From Isoetes taiwanensis (taxonomy: Eukaryota > Streptophyta > Lycopodiopsida > Isoetales > Isoetaceae), in the NCBI GenBank assembly GCA_021234155.1, contig JAJEKV010000040.1, forward strand, positions 2,581,799 to 2,645,798: a DNA stretch of 64,000 nucleotides. The letters are read 5' to 3'. Numbering within the stretch: position 1 is the first letter of the stretch; each line of letters starts with the position of its first letter. Below are positions 34,372-45,569 of the stretch, in pieces. The notes under the pieces are model-generated. The model was not told where the DNA came from. It made no database searches and saw only the letters and a program-made list of their open reading frames with translations. Made by a program: the position numbers and the translations under genes.

Positions 34372-36419
34372 TTGACTATGAAGAAATACAACTCTCCGAC
34401 TTACCGCCATAGCAGAGGTATTGAATTGAACCCCGAACTCTGTCACTCAAGATTTCAATTCCTGTCTTCGCATGCTGTCATTTGTTGGACTGAAAAGGAG
34501 GGGATAATTTTGGGGAATGTTTCTAAACAAATTTGCGCTTTATCCAAGTCAATTCAAATCTCTTCCATCTATTGGACTCGCTTCCCCTACTTTGTGATTG
34601 AATTCTGCTCTGAGCAAGCAGCTGAGCACATCTTAAAACTGTGTCATCTTACCCATTTCGGATTCAGAATCAAATTTCAAAAATGGTCATATCAATTCAA
34701 CCCTCTTCGTCCCGCTACTCTCATGCATACTGCTTATGTTCATTTGCATGATCTTAATCTGGTATTCTGGGAGGATCAATGCCTTAAAGCAATATTTTCT
34801 TCAATTGGCTCCTTCATCTCCTCGGAACGCAGGCCTGATAGACCCCCTACTGTCTTCATGCAATTGGATCTCCTCAAGCCTATTCCTCTTGAAGTTACCT
34901 TCCAGGATATGTTTGGGACCGATCAATCCCTGCTTTTAAGGTGGAATGGATTGCCCCCTGTTTGTCCTGTTTGCAGGAAAAGATTGCATGGAGGACAGAA
35001 GTGTAGCCCGGTGCTTGATCAACATAGTACCTTAGAGACGGAGGAAGCTCATGTATTTCATCGCCATCAGGGTAATCTTAATGGTAGTTCGAAGAGAATC
35101 CGAAGAAAACAGATTATCAGAGAAAAATAGCTCTGGCTAATAAAGAGCTAGAACAGAAATTTAGAACTCAGGAAGTAGGGACCCAGAATAATAATGGAAC
35201 TGTTAAGGTTTTAAACAAGGGTATTATCACAAAAGGGGTGTCCTTCAACATCTCGGACATGGTTAAAACCTTTGACAAACATAAACCTCCTGGTCATGTC
35301 CAATTTGATGAAATCAAAGTAGTCAGGGCCAGAGAGGATACAGTTTGGGAGGATGACTACTCGACTTGGCAGATATCTAAATCGAATCAGACTAATTTAA
35401 AAGACTCTGCTGAAATGGAAGTGGGGCTCACTCATAATACAACTGAAGATAGGGACCCCAGTTCCCCCACACCATCTACAATAGACTCATCCCCCATCAT
35501 CTGCAACAACAAGTTCCAAGTGCTATAGGATATATCAAATATGTATGAAGAGGACCTTGCTGGACTCATTAGCCCAAAAGGAAAAGGAAGGATTCTTGAT
35601 ATGACTCAAGATCAACCATTTCTTGATATGACTCAAGATCAACTACTGATCAAAGATACAAGTGCTCTAGAATTTGATGCACTGAATGACCCTTCACTAG
35701 TCAACTCCACTTGCACGGGTGACCGAATTCTTGTTGACCTATCCGTTGACCCTGCCTCCAACCATACTCTCGTCAACTTTGATATTCCCTCCATCTTCCC
35801 CCCCTCCCATCACACTCCTTTACCTATGCTGTATGATAAGTATGGTAAATCCACTGTCGACCTAGTGAGCAAAATTGTCGCAGATGCTGTGGATGCAACA
35901 TGTCATCAACTGAAGGCTCCCCCCTTGAAAGCCAGCAAAGGAGATGGCCATTGTGATGCTCAAGAGGATGCTGAGCGAGTCCAGGTAAGTGACCACTCCC
36001 CTATCTGTCATAGCCCTCAAATTGATTTCCAGGCAACCCAAGGCTGTATTAGTGAGATGGAAATCCCATCCTCTCTGCAAGATGGTTGTGTTTCTGATGA
36101 TGATTGTGAGATGGTCAAATCCACCCCCCTGGGTACTGATAAACAGAATATTGAATTGGGGCTAATAGCTTTGCAGTCAAACCTTGACAGTATAGAGTCT
36201 TTGGGACTAAATCACTTTGACATAGTTATTCCTGACTCTGAGGAGGACCTCAGTTGTAGCCCTCTGCATGACATCTCTAATACTTCTCTGAGATCACTAA
36301 AAAAGAAAATGAAAAATAGGACTACACCTAAGTCCCCCATAGGCAGTGAGAACTACCCACATACTTACAACACCAGAAGCAGATCTTCACCTCATGGACT
36401 GAGGAAGCTCAATTATTGA
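34372..36419 (+). pseudogene. LINE ORF1 (nucleic-acid-binding protein), frame-broken
   Basis: The first open part, 34372-35130 (252 codons), has the plan of plant L1 ORF1 proteins: a DUF4283-like region of about 200 residues followed by a short cysteine motif (PPVCPVCRKRLHGGQKC). The frame breaks after 35130, resumes at 35238-35528 and again at 35541-36419. The last part is a long acidic, low-conservation tail ending YNTRSRSSPHGLRKLNY. ORF1 proteins coat LINE RNA. ORF2 starts 36 bases after the ORF1 stop, the usual close spacing. Confidence 0.65.
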
Positions 36420-36455
36420 GCTGTTGCCTTCCCAAATTCCCCCCTCCCTTCTTCC

Positions 36456-37452
36456 ATGAGGGTATTAACCTGGAACTTAAGAGGCATTAAGGGGCCTACC
36501 AAGAGAAGACGCTTCATTGCATCTGTGAGGGATTTCAGGGCTGATATTATAATGATCCAGGAGCATAGACTCCCCAAATTTGAGTCAGCTAATTTGGGGG
36601 AATGGATCAAGCCTGGTATGGCCTCCTGCTATATTCCTGCAGATGGAACCAAAGGAGGGATTGCTACCTTTTAGTACAATCAGAAACTCATAAATACTTA
36701 CATCAGCCCTTCCAATAGATGGTTGTGTGTTACCCTTTGTATTAAAGACTGTCAAGTGGCCTTCATAAACATCTATGCTTCTACTGATCCTTATGAGAGA
36801 GAACCAATGTGGACTGAGATCAACAACTGGATGAGTCAACAACAGAATATTGAGAACTGGATAATTACAGGTGATTTTAATAATACTCCTCACTGTGATA
36901 TGAAGCTTGGTAACAAAATCAATATGTCCAAGAATGAGAGGTATTCTTGGGAGAACTGGCTATCTGAGCAAGACCTGATTTATATCCCTTCTTCAAACAC
37001 GAAATTTTCCTGGAGCAATAAGAGAAAAGGGGACCAAAGAACCTTTTGTATGTTAGATAGGTTTTATATTCATAACTCTGCTACCTGGCTGGATAATTGC
37101 ATAGTCACAGGGATTATTGCCAGCACAATTTCTGATCACCAGCCTCATTTTTTGGATACCAAAAGTCTACCTCTTGGATCTAAAGGGAAGAATACCCCTT
37201 TTAAATTTAATACCTCCCTGCTTCAGATGAAATCATTCTGCCAGTATTTCACTTCCTTCTACCTTTCCCTTCCCAAAATTGGTCAGCATCAATCTATGAA
37301 AAGCTTCAATGAAAAGAAGAAAGTTAAGGATTGGGTGAAGAAATGGGGTAAGGATTTAGCTCAGAAAAGGAATGCTATTAGGATTAGTTTTATGGAACAG
37401 ATTAAAGAAGTTAGATCTCTCATTAAAGCAATCCCAATGAGGACTCTTTGCA
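36456..37452 (+). pseudogene. LINE ORF2, apurinic-type endonuclease domain
   Basis: It starts MRVLTWNLRGIKGPTKRRRF, the classic first motif of the EEP nuclease fold, then IIMIQEHRLPKF, and after an in-frame stop at 36672 continues with FINIYASTDP, TGDFNNTPHCDM and TISDHQPHF, the last catalytic motif. This domain nicks target DNA to prime reverse transcription. The stop at 36672 is also in the duplicate at 38301, so it predates the duplication. The protein runs into the copia target site at 37453. Confidence 0.8.
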
Positions 37453-37457
37453 TATGA

Positions 37458-37619
37458 TGTTGAAATTTAGCCTTTATGTTGAATAAAAAGAAAGGGAAAA
37501 CGTGTACACGTGGCCTAAAGTTGGAAAGCGGCGTGACATTCAGGGGAATGCAACAGTCGGTGTAGAGAAAGCTTTTAGGGGAGCGAGCAGACGGACTGAG
37601 GAAGCGCGGCAGTAAGGCG
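37458..37619 (+). repeat. Truncated copia LTR fragment
   Basis: It starts TGTTGAAATTTAGCC directly after TATGA (37453-37457), exactly like the intact 5' LTR at 39078, and stops near 37619 where sequence of element E begins. It is part of the duplicated junction and not an independent insertion. Confidence 0.8.
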
Positions 37620-37620
37620 C

Positions 37621-38149
37621 CAAAATTTGGCAATCATGACAACCTTAAATGAAATTTGATGGTTTGATAAGCAATTGACTTAAACTTATTATGAGAATTT
37701 CATAATTTACAAACTTTTACACTTCTAAAAATACTTTAAGAAAGGTTTTAGATTGAAATTAATTAAATAATATAAAGTTATTGGTTTAATAATGACTATT
37801 CCATAATTTATTATTGATGAAATAAAATATAATGACATTTAATCAATAACAAACTATTTATTTTTTATTAAACATAAACGTAATTATTTAATTAATTTCA
37901 ATCTAAAATTTCTTTTAAATATTTTGAAAAAAAAAAATATTTTAATTATACATTGTTATCTTAGATGAAAATTTAATTCTAAATAGATAAAACTGAGAAT
38001 TAATTTAGAAAGCAACTTTATATAGTAAGTATCATATTTTTTATCTAAAGATAAACCGAACAAATGATTAAAATCAATAAGAGCTAAAAATATATATAAT
38101 ATTATCATGGCATCCTTGAAGTACATTTATTAGATTTGAATAAGTCCAG
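37621..38149 (+). mobile_element. Stray fragment of element E inside the LINE
   Basis: It matches 47648-48170 in the same orientation, from CAAAATTTGGCAATC to AATAAGTCCA. It sits between the two copies of the LINE/LTR junction. A 17-base repeat (GATTTGAATAAGTCCAG) marks the junction at 38133-38166. Confidence 0.75.
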
Positions 38150-38163
38150 ATTTGAATAAGTCC

Positions 38164-39077
38164 AGGGCTGATATTATAATGATCCAGGAGCATAGACTCC
38201 CCAAATTTGAGTCAGCTAATTTGGGGGAATGGATCAAGCCTGGTATGGCCTCCTGCTATATTCCTGCAGATGGAACCAAAGGAGGGATTGCTACCTTTTA
38301 GTACAATCAGAAACTCATAAATACTTACATCAGCCCTTCCAATAGATGGTTGTGTGTTACCCTTTGTATTAAAGACTGTCAAGTGGCCTTCATAAACATC
38401 TATGCTTCTACTGATCCTTATGAGAGAGAACCAACTGAGATCAACAACTGGATGAGTCAACAATGTAATATTGAGAATCGATAATTACAGTGTGATTTTA
38501 ATAATACTCCTCACCGCGGATATGAAGCTTGGTAACAAAATCAATATGTCCAAGAATGAGAGGTATTCTTGGGAGAACTGGCTATCTGAGCAAGACCTGA
38601 TTTATATCCCTTCTTCAAACACGAAATTTTCCTGGAGCAATAAGAGAAAAGGGGACCAAAGAACCTTTTGTATGTTAGATAGGTTTTATATTCATAACTC
38701 GCACTGGGCCGATAAATTGCATAGTCATTGTGGATTATTGCCAGACAATTTCTGATCACCAAATTTCATTTTTGGATACCAAAAGTCTACCTCTTGGATC
38801 TAAAGGGAAGAATACCCCTTTAAATTTAATACCTCCTCGCCTCGATGAAATCATTCGCCAAGATTTCACCTCCTTCTACCTTTCCCTTCCCAAAATTGGT
38901 CAGCATCAATCTATGAAAAGCTTCAATGAAAAGATGAAGAAAGTTAAGGATTGGGTGAAGAAATGGGGTAAGGATTTAGCTCAGAAAAGGAATGCTATTA
39001 GGATTAGTTTTATGGAACAGATTAAAGAAGTTAGATCTCTCATTAAAGCAATCCCAATGAGGACTCTTTGCATATGA
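38164..39077 (+). repeat. Second copy of the LINE endonuclease segment
   Basis: It repeats 36537-37457, including the stop and the TATGA at its end, with scattered small differences concentrated at CAG/CTG sites. It is followed by the intact copia 5' LTR, so the copia element was already in place when the segment was duplicated, or the assembly has been joined wrongly. Confidence 0.85.
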
Positions 39078-39449
39078 TGTTGAAATTTAGCCTTTATGTT
39101 GAATAAAAAGAAAGGGAAAACGTGTACACGTGGCCTAAAGTTGGAAAGCGGCGTGACATTCAGGGGAATGCAACAGTCGGTGTAGAGAAAGCTTTTAGGG
39201 GAGCGCAGCGACTGACCGAGGAAGCGCTGGCAAAGAAGGCTCGAAGCCTGAACGATTCAAAGGGAGCAGCTTATGGATCGATAAGAAGACCAGAGAGTTG
39301 GATCGAGTGGGTAGAGCCGGAAGAATAAGACAAGAGGCAGTAAATCAGATTGGGCTGTCGGAAGTGACCCAAGACGAATCTGCAGGCTCAGAAATAATCA
39401 GTTTCGACAAGGGCAGATCTGGTGGGTTCTGTAAACTTGAAGATTATCA
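39078..39449 (+). repeat. Copia 5' LTR
   Basis: 372 bp, TGTTGAAATTTAGCC ... GATTATCA. The next bases are the primer binding site. Confidence 0.92.
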
Positions 39450-41073
39450 GTGGTATCAAAGCTTAGAAGATATGGCCAGCCGATTGGCATTGACCTATCT
39501 TAACAGTACTGAAGTATTCGATGGAGACATTGGCTTCCAGCTTTGGAAGGCCAAGATCATGCAGGCTCTTAAGGTAGACAAGCTTTGGGAGTTGGTTGAT
39601 CCAGCCAAAGAAAGGGAGATTCCACCCAAATCTAAAGTGAAGGCGGAAGCATCGGGGTCTGAGGAAACTAAAATTTCAGATGATGAAAGGGAGGAGATAG
39701 CAAAAGCTATTATCATGGCAAAGCTGGGCGGTGACATTGTGCTTGAAATTCAGCACAAACAGGCCAGAGAGATATGGAAGTATCTCCTAAAAAGATATGA
39801 AGAGAAGACATCAACACAGATTGATATCTTGGAAATGAAATTGCGCAACCTGCAATTCAAGAAAGGTGATGATCTAAGAGGTTTGATACGAAACCTTAGA
39901 TTGCTGTTGCACGATTTGGATGGAGCTCGAGCACGCTATAATGAGCAGCAGAAGGTATTGGCTTTGACCAGAGCATTTCAGGTTTCATTTAAAGATCTTG
40001 CTATGCTGGTGAGAAGGACTACATCCACTCTGGATGAAGCAATAGAAGCAATCAGAACAAAACTTGAGCAGGAGGTTTTGGTGAAACCAGCACCGGGGGA
40101 GATAGAAGAACACCCCATTACCTTGTATGCAGGAGAATCTAGCAGAGAAAGAGGTCGAGGACGCGGAAGAGGCAGAGGAAGGTGGAGAACAGAGATACAG
40201 TGCTACGGATGTGAAGAATTTGGTCACATCAAAGCAGAATGTCCGAATCGAGAGAAATGGAATCGAGGACGTGGTCGCAGCTCATTTGGTCGTGGAAGGG
40301 GACGCACTGTGGTGGCAGCAGTTGGAGAGACGCCTGAAGCGAAAACACCAACCGTGGGAGCTCTCACAGAGGAAGAAGTAAGTACTTGCAAATCATTTCT
40401 CAAAAATAAGCATCACATCTCAAAAATTAATATTGCAAAGAAAAATTTGGACAAAACTAATACCCTGATTGTAGATTCTGGAGCTGAAGTCTCCATAGTG
40501 AGCTCGCCTGACATGTTAAAATGCATTGAGCCGAGTGTGGATTGCAAGGCTGTTCAGATGGGCAATGGAGCAATGCAAAAGGTGCTTGGAAAGGGGAGTT
40601 TGCATTTTCTAGTTAAAGGCAAGAATGTTTTGAGTTTGCCAGATACATTGTTTGTGCCGGGAATGTTATTTAATTTAATTTCAGTTGCCAATTTGGTAGA
40701 TAATGGATATGATTTATTTTTTCATAAGTATGGATGCAAATTTATTAGAGGAGGCATTAAATTGTTTGAAGCTCAAAGAAGAGGAAATATGTTTGAATTG
40801 GATGTGAATGGTACCATCAATAGGGTATCTCCCCTCGATAGCTTAAGGCTTTGGCACTTGAGGTTAGGGCATGTCTGCTATAACAACATTAAAATAGCCA
40901 AAAGGCACAATATTTTGAATGAGCTTGATTACGAGGATTGCGAGGTTGATGATGTGTGTGAAGCTTGCATGTTGGGAAAACAAAATAGAGTGGCATTTAG
41001 AAATAAAGGGAGAAGGGCGCATGAATTACTTGAACTAGTGCATTCGATGTTTTATGGACCTATGCAGTGTTGA
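39298..41073 (+). CDS. Copia Gag-protease-pre-integrase polyprotein
   Basis: An open frame of 591 residues; its first 50 codons lie in the LTR. The real Gag start is probably near MASRLALTYLNS (about 39472). The Gag capsid-like region (FQLWKAKIMQALKVDKLWELVD onward) forms the particle. An Arg/Gly-rich stretch precedes the CCHC zinc knuckle (C302, C305, H310, C315) for RNA packaging. The aspartic protease has VDSGAEVSIV (residues 392-401). The GAG-pre-integrase zinc region starts at LWHLRLGH (about 518) and has CEACMLGKQ. The frame stops at 41071 in the integrase start. Confidence 0.88.
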   Translation: MDRVGRAGRIRQEAVNQIGLSEVTQDESAGSEIISFDKGRSGGFCKLEDYQWYQSLEDMASRLALTYLNSTEVFDGDIGFQLWKAKIMQALKVDKLWELVDPAKEREIPPKSKVKAEASGSEETKISDDEREEIAKAIIMAKLGGDIVLEIQHKQAREIWKYLLKRYEEKTSTQIDILEMKLRNLQFKKGDDLRGLIRNLRLLLHDLDGARARYNEQQKVLALTRAFQVSFKDLAMLVRRTTSTLDEAIEAIRTKLEQEVLVKPAPGEIEEHPITLYAGESSRERGRGRGRGRGRWRTEIQCYGCEEFGHIKAECPNREKWNRGRGRSSFGRGRGRTVVAAVGETPEAKTPTVGALTEEEVSTCKSFLKNKHHISKINIAKKNLDKTNTLIVDSGAEVSIVSSPDMLKCIEPSVDCKAVQMGNGAMQKVLGKGSLHFLVKGKNVLSLPDTLFVPGMLFNLISVANLVDNGYDLFFHKYGCKFIRGGIKLFEAQRRGNMFELDVNGTINRVSPLDSLRLWHLRLGHVCYNNIKIAKRHNILNELDYEDCEVDDVCEACMLGKQNRVAFRNKGRRAHELLELVHSMFYGPMQC

Positions 41074-43090
41074 GAGTAGAGGAGCGTAAATCCTACTTCG
41101 CTACCTTTATTGACGACAAAGAGACGTACTAAATGCTATTTTTAAGGACCGAGGACCAAGTATTTGATGCATTTAGATTATATGTTATGAAGTTGAAAGG
41201 GAAACATCACTAAAAGTTAAATGTCTAAGGTCCGACCTTGGTGGAGAGTATAGATCATCTGAATTTTCTAGGTATTGTCCGGCGCGAGGGATAATGGAGA
41301 CAATATACATGCAGTACACACCACGCCAAATGGAGTAGCGAACGCCAAAAATCGCACCATCATGAATGCAGCTAGATCCATGCTTAAGCATGCGGGTTTG
41401 TCAACAGCCTATGGGGAGAAGCTATCGCAAATGCTTGCTACATTCGTAATAGGTTGCCGACAGCTTGCCGTGAAAAGGAGGAGGGCCGTAAGAGTATTGG
41501 ACAAAGTGCAAAACAACTGCGGAAAAGATTCAAAGTCTATGGGTGTCTAGCTTATATGATGGTACCTAAGAGTTAAGGAGAAAACCGGATGATCTGAGCA
41601 TGTGTACCTTCCTAGTGGGTTACGATGAATCGCACAAATGGTTACGATTGTATGAACCGCCACACCTAAAATTGTATGTTAGTAGGGATGTTGTATTTAA
41701 TGAGAATGTTCTATACAAGGACAGAAAAATCTAAGCCAAAGATGAAGCGTATGAGTGGGTACCAACGTAATACTTGGAAACCGAAAGCAAAGCGATGATA
41801 AAGAGGAAACAAAGACCACAGCTTTTTAAAGGAAGATAAAATCGATGTGGAGTCGAGAGTGAAGAGGATACGAGACTCATGCCGAGGTTGAAGAAACAGA
41901 CGCGGAACCTGGGATGAGGTGTATGAGGTCGCTGAGTCCGATAGTGCACCTCGCGGAACCGTAAATCGAGCCGAGGAGGTGCATGAGGTCGCTGGACACC
42001 AATGGTGCACCAGAACCTGGACCTCGTGGGAGAAGGTAGTAGGAGAACTCGACGAGTGATGCGTAACGCTCCATTTGACACAAGTTTATACCTGGGCAGG
42101 CGTAAAGTGGGAAGACAACCGCACTCAAGGAAACCTAAAGTATTGTGTTGTACAAAGGAACCGTAAAACAAAGGGAAGAAGCCTTGGAAAGAAAGGATGC
42201 GATCGATGGAAAGAGGCCATGCAGAGTGAATTAGATTCATTTAAAAGGACAGCACCTATGAACTCGTGGTCGCGCCGGCAAGGACAAGAACGCTAGGGAA
42301 GCAAATGGCTTTTTAAAATTAAAAGAAAAGCAGATGGATCAAGAGAGCTGTTGGTTGCAAAAGGGTATACTCAAGAAGAAGGTGTAGATTATAAGGATAC
42401 ATTCTCACCTATTGTCAAAGTAATCACCGAGGACACTTGTAGCTTTTGCAAAGGCGTAATGACATGGAGATAAACCATATGGATATTAAGACCGCATTCT
42501 TGAATGGGGACTTAGACGAAGAAATATACATGGAGCAGCCACAAGGCTATGAACAAGGTCAACATGGTGTGTAAATTAAAAAAAAAGCTTTACATTTGAC
42601 TAAGGCAAGCTGCCAGTAAAGGGTATTTGTGCATAAACAAAGTTCCCCGATTTTCGCAGGATTCACAAAGTTGAGAACTGAGGGTAATCTGTACATGGCC
42701 CTCTACGTGGATGATTGCGTCATTGTGAGCAATGACAGGAGTTTATTAATGAATTGCAAAGCATTGCTGAATAATCGATTCCAGATGACGGACTTGGGAG
42801 ATTTGGAGAAATTACTAGGAATGGAGGTTCGAAGGGATAAAGAGCGAGGATTGCTCTATCTTACGCAGGAACAAAATATTAAGGGAGTATTGGCTAAATT
42901 TAGAATGCTTGAATGCAATCCAACAAAAACACTTATGGCTTCGGGAGTGAAGATTTGCGGAGATATGTGTCCTAAGACCCCAAAGGAAGCTAAGGAAATG
43001 AAGGCCAGACCTTACAGATCATTGGTTGGTTGGTTGCTTGCTATACATTGCAAATTGCACTCGGCCGGACATCACTTATGTGGTTAACTT
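41074..43090 (+). pseudogene. Copia integrase and reverse transcriptase, frame-broken
   Basis: Remnants in order: the integrase core end (NGVANAKNRTIMNAARSML, 41330-41400), the region before RT, then HMDIKTAFLNGDLDEEIYMEQP (42475-42540) and the YVDD polymerase motif at 42704-42715 in an intact stretch (42629-43087). Many single-base shifts separate these blocks, often at places where related elements have CAG or CTG. Part of the damage may therefore be sequencing error. Confidence 0.8.
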
Positions 43091-43126
43091 GCTAAGCAGG
43101 TTTTGTAATAATCCTGGAATACAACA

Positions 43127-43687
43127 TTGGGTAGCGGCGAAAAGAGTACTCAGATATTTAAAAGGGACACAGCAACACACGGAATTTGTTTTTCAAAGGG
43201 TACAGAGAACAAATTGGTTGGTTATGCAGACGCAGATTGGGGAGGAGATATCGATGACAGGAAATCCACATCTAGTTATTTGTGCAAACTTGGGGATGCA
43301 GCGATATCATGGGCAAGTAAAAAGCAAGAATGTGTTGCCAAATCCAGTGCGGAGGCAGAATATGTAGCAGTATCCATGGCGGCTTCAGAGATAATTTGGC
43401 TGCGTAGAATGCTTGAGGAGTTGGGGGATTCACCAAGCGAAGCTACCGTGCTATACTGTGATAATAAGAGCGGGGTGGCAATGACGAAGAATCCAGTTCA
43501 ACATTCTAGAACCAAGCACATTGACATACATCATCATTTTATACGAGATAAAGTGGAAAAGGGGGAGAAAAATGTGACATATATTCCCACCCATCTTCAA
43601 CAGGCAGATGTGTTAACAAAGGCTCTATCTGAGCCTAAACTAGTGGCCGCAAAGAATCTAATGGGGGTTGTAGACCATAAAGGCTAA
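43127..43687 (+). CDS. Copia RNase H domain, C-terminal end of Pol
   Basis: Open to the natural stop at 43685. It has YADADWGGDIDDRKSTSSY, a SWASKKQ-CVAKSSAEAEY stretch, and the terminal HIDIHHHFIRDKVEKG...QQADVLTKAL block, all standard for copia RNase H, which removes RNA from the RNA-DNA hybrid. Its first codons overlap the preceding RT segment in another phase, so it is separated from RT by a frameshift. The polypurine tract follows directly. Confidence 0.85.
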   Translation: MGSGEKSTQIFKRDTATHGICFSKGTENKLVGYADADWGGDIDDRKSTSSYLCKLGDAAISWASKKQECVAKSSAEAEYVAVSMAASEIIWLRRMLEELGDSPSEATVLYCDNKSGVAMTKNPVQHSRTKHIDIHHHFIRDKVEKGEKNVTYIPTHLQQADVLTKALSEPKLVAAKNLMGVVDHKG

Positions 43688-43697
43688 AGGGGGAGTT

Positions 43698-44086
43698 TGT
43701 TGAAATTTGGCCTTTATGTTGAATAAAAAGAAAGGGAAAACATGTACACGTGGCCTAAAGTTGAAAGCTGGGCGCGGATATCTGTGGAATGCAACAAATG
43801 GGTGTAGAGAAAGCTTTAGGGGGGGGAGCGCAGCAGACTGACCGAGGAAGGGCAAGAAGGTTTAGGATGAGATGAGATGAGATGAGATGAGATGAGATGA
43901 GATGAGATGAGATGAGATGAGATGAGATGAGACAGAGAGTTGGATCGAGTGGGTAGAGCCGGAAGAATAAGACAAGAGGCAGTAAATCAGAAGAAAGCTT
44001 GGTCGCCTGGTGACCCAAGACTAATCTGTGCTCGTAAATAATCGGGCCATGGGCAGATCCGTGGGTTCAGAACTTGAAGATTATCA
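43698..44086 (+). repeat. Copia 3' LTR with a GATGA expansion
   Basis: 389 bp, from TGTTGAAATTTGGCC to GATTATCA. It differs from the 5' LTR by small changes and by a run of 13 GATGA units (43866-43930) absent from the 5' LTR. The rest aligns along its length. Confidence 0.9.
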
Positions 44087-44091
44087 TATGA

Positions 44092-45569
44092 AAGAAGAGC
44101 AGCTGGAAATCCAGATCAAGACCTTGGAAGAGCACCAAGTTAGGGGTATAGCCCTTAGAAGCAAGATCAAAATGTATAATCAGTTGGACCATGAAAGTTC
44201 CAAAATGTTTTTTAGAATAGCAAGGAACAGATTAATCAACAATTCCATTATCCAACTGGAGACTGATCAGGGATTTACACACACTGATGAAAGTGAGATT
44301 GCTTCTGCATTCCACAAATTCTACACAGACCTCTTCAACGAGGAAATAATTGAGAAGAGCAAAATGCAGGAGGTCTTTGATGTTATAGAGCCCCCCAGTG
44401 AAGTGATGGAGGATGAATGGATTGAGGTCCCTGACCTCCCTGAAATTTTTGAAACCCTTAAAAAAAGGAAAAGTGGGAAAAGTCCAGGTATTGATGGTTT
44501 CCAACCAGAATTCTTTGTGGAGTTCTGGCCCATTATGAAGGATGACATTGTCCACTTCATCCAGGGGATTTGGAGAGCTAAATCTATTTATCCCACTTAC
44601 AATGTTGGAGTGATTTCCCTCATTCCTAAGACCGACTCTCCTTCCAAGACTAATGAATGGCGTCCTATTTCCTTAACCACCACCCTGTACAAATTGGTTG
44701 CTAAGATCGTTGCTGGTAGGATGGTAGTGCACCTTCAAAACCAAATAAATGCTTGCCAATCTGCCTTCTTACCTAACAGATCTATCTTGGACAACTATAT
44801 AGCTGCTAATGAAGCTCTCCACTGGAATAAGTTGTCCAAGCAGGGTTGTATTCTTCTTAAATTGGACTTTAGAAGGGCTTATGATTGTATTTCCTGGAAG
44901 TTCCTTGAGAAGTCCCTCAGTCATATAGGCATTCACCCCTACCTTATTAAGCTTATCATGGGTGTGAACCAGAATGCTTCCTCCTGTGTCCTCATTAATG
45001 GAGCTCCTACTGATTTCTTCCCAATTCAAAGAGGAGTGAGGCAAGGGTGCCCTCTGGCCCCTTACCTCTTTATCATTGCTGCTGAAATTCTTACCAAAAT
45101 GGTTTTCTCATATCAGGATAGGGGTTTGATACAAGGACTACAAATGCCTCAATCTGATAAACAATCGTCCATTCTCCAGTATGCTGATGATACTTTCATC
45201 ATGATTAAAGCTGATAACACTAGTCTGGACAATCTTACTAAGTTTGGAGCTGCCTCTGGGATCCATCTGAACTATGCCAAGTGTTCCATTCTTTCTGACA
45301 GCCCCTATCCTCATCTCAATACCCATGGCATTAATTTTGTTCCTGAGGGTCAATACCTGAACCTTTTGGGACTCCCCCTTGCTGCTCAAATGTCTCACAA
45401 GGTGGCTTGGCAACCTCTGATTAATAGGATCCGTAAAAAGCTTTTAATGCTTAAAGGATCTCTTTCCCCGGCCGGCGTAATTCTAAATTACACATTTGCT
45501 CGCCGCCAGCCATGTGTACTTCTCCTCCCTGCCTTGATTTTTCGACAAAGCCTCTTACAACAAGATTGA
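44092..45569 (+). CDS. LINE ORF2, reverse transcriptase domain (interrupted gene)
   Basis: The open frame resumes right after the copia target duplication (EEQLEIQIKTLEEHQ). It carries the RT blocks in order: SGKSPGIDGFQPEFF, SLIPKTDSP, WRPISLTTTLYKLVAKI, LLKLDFRRAYDCISW, GVRQGCPLAPYLFIIAAE and QYADDTFIM (the YADD catalytic site at 45180-45191), then a thumb-like region with LNLLGLPLA. It copies LINE RNA at the nicked target. The frame ends at 45567 by a shift near 45475. The 5' half of the gene is 36456-37452, split off by the copia insertion. Confidence 0.88.

Larger units (their letters stand above)
39078..44086 (+). mobile_element. Ty1/copia LTR retrotransposon, 5.0 kb
   Basis: It is bounded by TATGA at 39073-39077 and 44087-44091. 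The 5' LTR is 39078-39449 and the 3' LTR 43698-44086, both TG...CA. The primer binding site TGGTATCAAAGC at 39451-39462 fits initiator methionine tRNA. The polypurine tract AAAGGGGGAG is at 43686-43695. Domain order: Gag with zinc knuckle, protease, integrase, reverse transcriptase, RNase H. This is the copia order. The pol frame is broken in the middle. Confidence 0.92.

Noticed and set aside
41711-42240. Minus-strand frames of up to 169 codons
   Set aside because: Antisense shadow of the broken copia integrase/RT region; no recognisable domain.
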